NCBI GenBank assembly: GCA_001938485.1 | Contig: MQRK01211181.1 | Span: 26,033-90,032, forward strand | Length of the DNA stretch: 64,000 nucleotides | Direction of reading: 5' to 3' | Origin: Girardia tigrina | Taxonomy: Eukaryota; Platyhelminthes; Tricladida; Dugesiidae | In this document: positions 56,257-64,000 of the stretch, one piece after another | How positions within the stretch are numbered: position 1 is the stretch's first letter | Layout: each line of letters starts with the position of its first letter | Translations under genes and position numbers: made by a program | The notes under the pieces: generated by a model | Database searches by the model: none | What the model was told of the DNA's origin: nothing | Seen by the model: only the letters and a program-made list of their open reading frames with translations

Positions 56257-57080
56257 TCATTTGTAGCCACCTTTTCTATGATTTGTCTCAGACTTCGACT
56301 TGATTAATGGACAACATTTCCGGAAAATTGGTGATTTTCGTTCTGATATCCCTTTTGAATTGAGCAAAAAAAATCTCAATTGGGTTGAGAAAGGTGAGTA
56401 GGAAGGCAAGTTGACAACCGTATGGTTTGATATCGTGTTCATATGAATGCAGACATTGTTCTGTATCAGAAAGTGTTGTGTATTTGTCAACATATTTGAC
56501 AATTCCTCGATAAAGGTATTTGATGTGATCCAAGCTTCCACTGTATATTTTGAATAACAGTGAGCCTTTCTAGCTGATCGCAATTACGACAGACATATTT
56601 TTGAGCAGGTTAGTGGGCACCAAAATGTTGACTGCCATTCCTTTTCTCGATCGGCCTTCAAGTTGATAGGTTAAATCCTATTTCGTCAATGTAAATACAT
56701 TGACTCATACGCCAATTTTCTTTTATAAGTCGAGTGGTGTATTCAAAACGGATGCCCTCCATTCTATAGGAATTCCTTTCCTGGACATCTAGCTTTCTTT
56801 ATTGTAAATAACTGCCCAATGAGGAATCTTAATATTGTTGGCTGCAAATATTTCAATTTCTTTATTTTCCTTAACGTATTTCTGCATTTCAGTCGACGAT
56901 GATTGAGGATGGTCTTCTACGTATTCAATAATTGATTGCCCAACTTCTTCATTGATTATTGGTTTCCAATAACCTCTTTGTTTCCAAAAGAAATAACTCC
57001 CTATCGACGGTATTTGTACACGATATTTTTGGTGGCCTAATCTGATATATCCAGTTGCCTGGCCAGGGTCAGGCAATATT
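56257..57080 (-). pseudogene. Tc1/IS630-type (DDE_3) transposase relic
   Basis: The N-terminal part 57076-56789 gives KQRGYWKPIINEEVGQSIIE and YVEDHPQSSSTEMQKYVKE, an HTH and linker of the K.RGG..R.I..E....I...V..HP..T type. The C-terminal part 56533-56288 gives LAFLLTFLNPIEIFFAQFKR, matching LPPYSPFLNPIExxFxxxK with the last catalytic E. The middle is broken. It lies beside, but is not part of, the plant-type mariner. Confidence 0.7.
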
Positions 57081-57859
57081 CTGATTTATTGTAGGCTCTA
57101 ATACGCTACTTTTTATCAATTTTAATAACTCTAGAAAAGGTATTTAAATAATGATGGAAATCGTATAAAATTTACGATTTTTTGGTCATCTTGTCGCAAT
57201 AAGGTATTGTCTTTTCGCTATCTCCTGACTCAGAGCTATGATTAATTAATAATATATATGATTTTCATTAATAAAAAAACCTTAGTTCATTTTCGCTTAC
57301 ACTGAAAATCGTGGAATATTGAAAATTTTCCATTTTTTAGAAATATAATTTTTAAATATTTTATTGAAATTAACTGAAAGATTTACAATTAAATTTAATG
57401 CAAGTACGTGTGTTTTGACTTCTGTATGTGTGTAATGTATGTGTGTAATGTATGTATGTAGTGTGTGTATAGGGTTAAAAATTATTTTTAATATTTAATA
57501 CCACTATTAACTTTTACAAGCTATTTTAAAGTAAGATTTCAATTTACTTTTTTGTGTTTGTTATTGGGTATTTATTTTTAGATTTTGATTTTTACAATAT
57601 AATTTACAAACAATTGTCCAAAAGTTGCTATAAGTGAAAGCGAATGTAGTTTATCCTCCACTGCCTTCCTACATTATTGTGAAAAGAAGTGACTTTACTG
57701 CATTGTCTATTCTCAGGGTTAACTTCAGTATTAGAGTTATTTACATAGATGCAGTGATACACCATCAATGACTTCTAATAAGCGACCTGTCACATCTCAA
57801 TTAATTATTTTTGTAAAATCTATGTCATTGTGGATTTATGCTCTTCTACCAAACAAACT
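57081..57859. other. Noncoding stretch with (TGTATG)-type microsatellite
   Basis: About 57418-57470 is a run of TGTATG/TGTGTA words. The rest has no recognised feature. Confidence 0.5.
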
Positions 57860-58735
57860 CAAGTTTCAGTGACTTCCTTTAAGTCGCATTCCTCGACCCG
57901 TTTTATTGCCCACTTGATTTTTTCAAATATCTCGTTTCCAATTTTGTCATCCTATTTGCCTTCCCTGAGACATTTCAAGTATAAGCAAGTTGGACGAGGC
58001 TAGCTCGCTACAGGATGTATGTATATGTGTATGTCTCCAAATCATCCGCACACCAAATACAACTCACGTCTGGACATTGACGCAGTATCCGACACTTCCC
58101 TTACTCGATTATCTCTCTTCCATCTCACTTAACGGTCTTTTTTTAAGACACTCATTCCCAAAACCCACACTTCATCATCTTTTGTAATACTTTCTGGTTT
58201 CTTGCATCTTAGATCAAATTTTTACAACAATTGTTCTACTTCATCAGCGTTAATTCTACTCTCATTAACAAAAATTTCGTCTATATATGAATCGACATGA
58301 TCTCGAATTCTCGCATCAGAGTCCAACACCCACTTCACAGTTTATGTCATGAATTAAAGTGAAATAATTAATCCGAACTCCATTCTGGTCAAAGCGTACG
58401 TCTTATTATTAATGATACACGATTGATTACGCCACATATCCTCGTGAATCCGTACATGCATGTACACCTCTGACAAATGGAGCATGGAAAATTTAGGACG
58501 CTAGTTGCGTAACTTATCCAAAATAATGTCGGACGAGCAGTTATAAACGTCCACATACTTATTCAAATTCCTTAAGTCAAACACTGGACGTGCTTTATCC
58601 TTATTGATCTGTATTGTGCCAAATATAGGATTCGATCAAATTGACTTACCAAGTTTCCTCTCATCATAATTGATTAAATATCCTTTGCTCTTCCAGTTCT
58701 CTAAGATCTTATACGTGTCTGGGGAAATTTTGGTT
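57860..58735 (-). mobile_element. Fossil LTR-retroelement pol piece (reverse transcriptase), Ty3/Gypsy-like
   Basis: The minus strand carries reverse-transcriptase palm blocks, including RPVFDLRNLNKYV and YALTRMEFG, and an aspartate-box equivalent. It is a broken internal fragment with at least four breaks. LTRs, gag and integrase are not seen. The decay suggests an old insertion. The family call within LTR elements is an inference. Confidence 0.65.
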
Positions 58736-58976
58736 TTTTGGACAAGTTTTAAGATAATCACACTATTACATATTATTTATATTGTGTTTTATTCCAAAAG
58801 TACAATTATGTTTCGTTTTTTGGGGCATATTTTTTAACCTAAAAATAATATTTAATTTTGGTCTGAAATAAGTATCAAAATTTCCCCAAATTTAAAATAT
58901 TACAAGCTTTTTTTAAAAAATTTTGTTAAATTTTATATTAAATTTTGTTTAAATTTATATTATTTTTTGAAAAAAA
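58736..58976. other. AT-rich spacer
   Basis: No recognised feature. Confidence 0.35.
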
Positions 58977-59459
58977 AAATTTTTAGCAACTGAAGAAGAT
59001 GATTTAAATAATGATCTACTTAAAAACATTAATATTAAAAATGCTATTGTTTTTACTTCTATTGCCTGGGAGTTAATATCCAAAGAATCGATTATTAATT
59101 GTTTCAAAAATGCATTTTCCAAAAAAGAAGAAACCAACCAAAATATGAAAATTCATATGCTTGAGGAAGATATAGAGGACGTTATTGTTGAGGTTTATGA
59201 AGAAAATTTATCAGAACCGCTGAAGAAGGAGACTGGAACAGCTGAAATTTGTGAAAAAGTTCGTTATGATAAACTAAAGCTGGGATGGGAAAAACTTAAA
59301 GAATTGGAAAATGTTATTGAATATATATATATATATATATATATACCTTTTGATGTTCAAAAAGAAAACATCAAGTTTAGAATGCAATTTAATAATTTTT
59401 TAAGGAAGGAATTTAAATTTGGGAAAACAATAACTGATTATTTTAAAAAATTGGAATAA
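58977..59459 (+). pseudogene. pogo/Tigger-type transposase C-terminal relic
   Basis: The frame gives NIKNAIVFTSIAWELISKES, IINCFKNAFSKKEE, the conserved DDE_1 C-terminal motif (LxDAI..IxxAWxxVxxxTIxNCFxKAGF). An acidic linker (LEEDIEDVIVEVYEENL) follows. A (TA)n microsatellite at about 59320-59345 is read in frame as YIYIYIYI. The frame then stays open to 59457. The catalytic core upstream is absent. Confidence 0.6.
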
Positions 59460-60785
59460 ATTTTATTTAGTTTTTCGATGTTTTTTAATTTTTTGGGGGT
59501 TTTTTGGTTTTGGGGGAATTCTTGGTTTTTTGGGCAAAATTTGATATTTTTTGCCCTAAAACCGAAGGTGGACTGTATATATTTTTTTAAATTAAATCAA
59601 ACTGACATTCAATTTCATTATATCTATAAAGAAGTTTTTTTAAAATATTATTTATTTCTATTTTTGTAATTGATATTCCATAAATGTCACAAAAAAAGAT
59701 ATCAAAGATGTCTGAGAAAAACGAATTTACATTTTCAAACGAAAAAAAATCCCATTTGCAAATTTAAAATATTCTAGGGGAAAATCCGACAATTTTAATA
59801 CGCCTAAATCCAATTAGGAGTCGTAAATTTTGAAACGAAAAAAAACGAAATATTAAAAATCCCTTCATATTTTCATCAGTTCATCAGAATGACTTTGATG
59901 ATGAATAAAATTATGTGTAAATTAGATCGTTTCACAATTATAAGAGCCGTTTGGTTGACTATTCAATTAATTTTCTTCAAAAAACCAAAAAAAAGAATTA
60001 TTTTCAGCAATTTCAAATGAAAAAGCAGAAAATAATTTTGCTTCACTTGCTTCCTCTGAAAAAAAATTTGTTTTGATTTTTTATTTAGTTATCTGTAGAA
60101 TCTTTTGCAAGTTAATGAAGCTTTAGAAATATTCCAGGAAAACTTTAAAAATTATAATAATATTTTTTTATAGAACAATAATAAATTATATAACTTTTTA
60201 TTAAAATAATATAAAATGAAAATTTTTATTTTTATCAAAATTATATTTCTTTATTAAAAAATAATTTATGTACGGTTTTACAAGAATACTTTTTGTAATT
60301 TTTTTAGTAAAAAAAGCAATAAAAAAATGTTTAAAATATTTTTTATATTATATTATAATTATTATATTTTTATAAGAAAAGAATTTATTTTTTAATTTTT
60401 ATTATTTATTTTAAATATTTATAAATGATTAATATCTATGATTTTAAATTATTAAATTTGACCTAGGTCATTAATAAGATATATTTTCTATTAGTAAATT
60501 AAATTTATTTAAATATTTAACTTTGAATTTTTAGAAAATATCACATCTGCCATATGTGACATTTGGTTTGTTGATAAAGTAAATTCTCATTTTCTAATGA
60601 GATTTTTTTAAAGTACTCTTTTGTAAAAATAGATTCAATTATATAATACCATTTTTCGTTACGTTACAGAAAGTCAAAATAAAGTTTTATACATTCAATA
60701 AGGTACATAATTCAGAATAAATTTTTTATCAAATCTTGATTCGAGTAACAAATTCCTAACCCAGCAGTAACTATTTTAATATTAA
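59460..60785. other. Noncoding stretch
   Basis: GT-rich runs at 59475-59560. Otherwise AT-rich with no recognised feature. Confidence 0.4.
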
Positions 60786-60866
60786 AAATAGCAAAATAGT
60801 GGGACCTCCAAATAGCCCACACTCACGGGACCAACTTAAAAGTGTGACTTTGTGGGGTTTCCACTG
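60786..60866. mobile_element. Tigger/Tc1-type terminal fragment
   Basis: Read leftward from 60866 the end is CAGTGGAAACCCCACAAAGT, followed by CACACTTTTAAGTTGGTCCC, with TA outside (60867-60868). This form is typical of pogo/Tigger or Tc1 ends. It could be the right end of the element whose transposase tail lies at 58977-59459. Confidence 0.5.
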
Positions 60867-60878
60867 TATTATTTAAAT

Positions 60879-62395
60879 CAGTGGTTCCCAAAGTGGTCCT
60901 TGCGGAACCAAAGGGGTATCTGAGATAATTCAGGGGTCCATGGAGAATGAAAATCGATTTGTGGGTCCTGAACAACCTCAGGCGTCCCGCGCAAGGTTTA
61001 ATATAAAATAAAAAAATTGTGACGCATTAATTTATTTGGAAGTTAAAATAAAGAACAATGAGTAAATTATTTTCGATTTTTACGTCTTAAGTAAAATATA
61101 AATATAGACTGGTGCATGAAATACAAGTCATAACAGTCATCGCTGTTCTTGAGACAGGTTTATACAGGAAGGCAATAGAATCAAAAGAGTGTCTCATCTA
61201 ATCTACAATTTAGTTCTATCTTATGTGTGACGGGAAGTGCATACTACAAAATTTCCTTCTCTATAACAAAAAGAATTATAATTTTTTTGTATTGTAAACT
61301 TTATTATTATGATTTTTTCCTTTTTTTTAAATCTTCATATAAAAAAATCATATACTAAAGTTTTCATTTTGATTTTACATTCTTTTAAAATTTCATTTTA
61401 AATAAATTCTCATTTTTATAATAATACTTAGAAATTAAAATTCAAAAATCTATGTGAGCTCCTTAAACTATTAATAAGTATATTTAAATAAAATTGATAT
61501 CGCTTTAATTTAAATTTATTTAAGCAAAGTTATACTCTTGTTTAAGTTGATTAAAAAAATATCTTTCTTAAAAAATTAATTTTCTTAATTAATTTTTTTA
61601 ATCAAAATACAGTGAAAAAAGTTGAGAATTTAACATTTTTTCAAGCAATCAAAGTAAAATATTTGAAAACACCTACACTTCAAGAACTCATAGGGCAACA
61701 TATGAGAGATGACGATAGATTGCGTGTTTCTTATTACATTTAATGACCACGAAGTCCGGAAAGCCGCACAATATTGGAGAACTTATTCTACCAGCTGTAA
61801 GTAAGGTAATACGCACTGTGTTGCACAAACCAGCTTTCAATATTATAAAAAAATTCCACTGAGTAATAATACTGGACGTAGAAGGATCGACGAAATGGTT
61901 TAGAGTTTAGAAAACTCTTTATGTGACTATTTAAAAACATATGAAATCTCTATACAGCTTGACAAGTCAATATTACCAGGAAACGAAGCTTTACTTTTAG
62001 CTTATGTTTAAAAAGAATTTCCAAGAATTGTTATTTGCTATATGTTTGGAAAATGATACGAAAGGTAAAACTTTATTTACTAAATTATAAAGGCTTTTTC
62101 GATACCCGTGACTAATATCATATCCATTGTAACTCATTGTGTTCCGGTAATGGTAGAACGACAGCGATGCCTTCTGGCATACTTAAAACAAGCTATGCCT
62201 ACTGTATTATCGATACATTGTGTCATTTGATCGCAAAAACCTTTAGTGAACGTTTGCATGAATCACTTCATTATATCAGTAGAGCATTCAATAAAATCAA
62301 AAGGAATACCTTAAATGAGAGATTATTTGCTCAATTTTGTTCGGAAAATGATGAAAAAGAAAAGGATAAAGAAGAATAAAAGAAATTCGTTGAAT
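60879..62395 (+). mobile_element. hAT element (Charlie/ZBED-like), right end missing
   Basis: The 5' terminus CAGTGGTTCCCAAAGTGG at 60879 is a classic hAT end. A decayed hAT transposase lies at about 61680-62380. The right terminus is not seen. The element stops where the fossil LTR-element pol begins, near 62400. Confidence 0.7.
61680..62379 (+). pseudogene. hAT transposase relic (ZBED5-like)
   Basis: Frames give RKSGKPHNIGELILPAVSKV (the KKPHTIGExL block), GRRRIDEM (ISRRIDDM), YEISIQLDKSILPGNEALLL (FALQLDESTD) and LIAKTFSERLHESLHYISRA, then FNKIKRNTLNERLFAQFCSE (the LAAKxL...INFIKxRxLNxRLFxxLC block). Multiple stops and frame changes. Confidence 0.75.
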
Positions 62396-62399
62396 CAAA

Positions 62400-64000
62400 T
62401 GAATAAGAAATGGGAATGTTATTTACCAGAAGACAATTTGAATTAAACTAATTAATTACATTCCAAGAAGTGATGACTACTGTACTAGGCAAATTAAATG
62501 GAAAAGAGGTAGTTGTATACCTTGATGATATACTCATTTTCCAAAAACAGAAGAAGAACATATTGAAAGGATTGAACACGTTTTTGAACGGATTAAAGAA
62601 TCGGGATTGAAAATAAATCCAGAAAAATGCACCTTTATGACAAAAGTACCCCAGTTTTTAGGATATATTATAAGTGAGAAAATAATACAAACGGATAAAG
62701 AGAAGATAGAAGCTATCCAAAATTTTAAGAATCCAGCTTGTATCAAACATCTACGCAGTTTTTTAGGATTGACCAACTACTATCGGAAATTTATTAAAAT
62801 TATTTATTTATTTAATCTACATATGCTAAAATTTTGGAAAGTTTGTGTGGGAAAAATAGTGGGAAATCATTTAGATCGACAACGGAATGCAATAACGCAT
62901 TTTTAGAGTTGAAGAGACAACTAACAAAAACACCAATTTTAGCGTATCCAGATTTTAGCAAACAATTGATTTTGGACACAGATGCGAGCTTCGACACGAT
63001 CGGAGCTGTTTTATCCCAAAAAGACGATCATGGGAGAGAAAGAGTAATTTCATTTGAATCTCATAAAATGAGCAAACATGAAACAGGATATTGCATTACA
63101 CGAAAAGAACTCCTTTCAATATACTATTTTACACAACATTTCAAACATTATTTGTATGAGAAAAAATTCCTATTAAGAACAGATCATAAAGCTCTTACAA
63201 TCATTATGTCAACAAAAAATTCGATTACACCCCAATTTCAAAATTGGATCAATTTTCTTAGCGGATTAGGCATGGATATCTCATACAGGAAAGGTATACT
63301 CCACAGTATGCCGATGCGTTATCCCGGACCTCATCGGACCTATGCAGTCGATGTCAAACTGTTCATGAGGAATCTAAGAAAGGAAAGATAAAAGCGATGA
63401 TCCTCGCACTAAATGAAACATCAAGAAGTGGTAAATGGCAAGAAAATAACGAAGAAATATTAATGATCAATTAGGAATCGAATCCGCAAAAACCAAACAA
63501 TGGAAAATAAGGGACGGAACAATTCTGACTAGAGATAACAAAATTTGGATAACAAAAATTAGAGAACAAAGAATAGAATGCCAATTCCGGATAATACACG
63601 ATTTATTAAATATAAGAATGAAAGACAGAAAACACCGGGACTGGGTAGAGCTATTACCAGAAATAGAAATCACATTAAATTGCACCATACAGGCGACTAC
63701 AGGGGTAACATCAGCTGAAGTAATATTTTGGCGGCAACCAAAACATTGGTGGGAATCAATTGATTCAGAAAATCACAACAAACAATATATAATATATAAA
63801 GTCAAAACGTCGTATACACGATATGGAGCAGAAGCTGAAGAAGTAACAAAAAGGAAATTTGATGTAGGTGACTTCGTTTAGATTAAAAGTGAGAATTAAT
63901 AAAAAACGAGAGACAGATACCTTGGACCGGCGAAAATAGTTAAAAAACGACATGACAGAAGTTACGAATTACAACTGTAAGATAGAAGGATATTAGTTAG
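62400..64000 (+). mobile_element. Fossil Ty3/Gypsy LTR-retrotransposon pol (continues past the window)
   Basis: Parts seen in order on the plus strand: reverse transcriptase (about 62400-62800, with VVVYLDDILIF and FLGLTNYYRKF), RNase H (about 62890-63300, with LILDTDASFDTIGAVLSQ and TDHKAL), then an integrase C-terminal region (about 63600-63990). LTRs, gag and protease are outside or absent. It is broken, with roughly five or more breaks. Motifs remain easy to read, so it is of moderate rather than extreme age. It abuts the hAT relic on its left. Confidence 0.85.

Overview
This is a roughly 64-kb, very AT-rich stretch of eukaryotic, almost certainly metazoan, nuclear DNA. The evidence is a 7TM receptor gene, relics of the host genes histone H2B and SBDS, histone-type 3' stem-loops, and a dense population of animal-type transposons. 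The species cannot be named from the sequence. The strongly diverged SBDS relic and the mix of mariner, hAT, MULE, piggyBac, Helitron and Penelope remnants would fit a fast-evolving invertebrate, possibly a parasite (copepod or myxozoan are guesses only). There are no operons, CRISPR arrays or prokaryotic features. One assembly gap of Ns lies at 26456-27214.

Layout. 0-14 kb: Penelope-like element (PLE) debris, several MITEs, two copies of a zinc-finger cassette embedded in a PLE endonuclease, and a broken SBDS copy (12565-13388) followed by a histone-like stem-loop. 14-20 kb: a repeat (called R1 here) split by a tandem Helitron-like insertion, a hAT MITE with GGAGTC repeats and a perfect 8-bp target duplication, and a nearly perfect 72-bp palindrome. 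20-29 kb: a nearly whole DD41D mariner (20738-22072), a LINE reverse transcriptase fragment, an inverted-repeat element holding the N gap, and a decayed mariner. 28.8-29.8 kb: the only intact, convincing host gene, a single-exon 322-aa 7TM receptor on the minus strand. 30-47 kb: Tc1, pogo, PLE, R2-like LINE, mariner, MULE and piggyBac remnants. 47-54 kb: an R1 copy split by an unexplained GC-rich insert, a histone H2B pseudogene with its 3' stem-loop, a mariner, a possible importin-alpha relic and a hAT relic. 54-64 kb: a mariner remnant of the plant type with a Stowaway-like terminus, a Tc1-like remnant, fossil LTR-retroelement pol pieces at 57.8-58.7 and 62.4-64.0 kb, a pogo-like C-terminus and a hAT element.

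The region behaves as a transposon graveyard in which elements are nested in each other. I found no convincing new multi-gene system. The most interesting items are the zinc-finger cassette at the same point in two PLE endonuclease copies, the inverted repeats and hammerhead-like cores of the PLEs, the plant-type mariner in an apparent animal, the Helitron tandem with a paralogous empty site, and the SBDS relic whose first three frameshifts all fall in homopolymer runs. All family calls come from reading translated sequence by eye. No database search was run.
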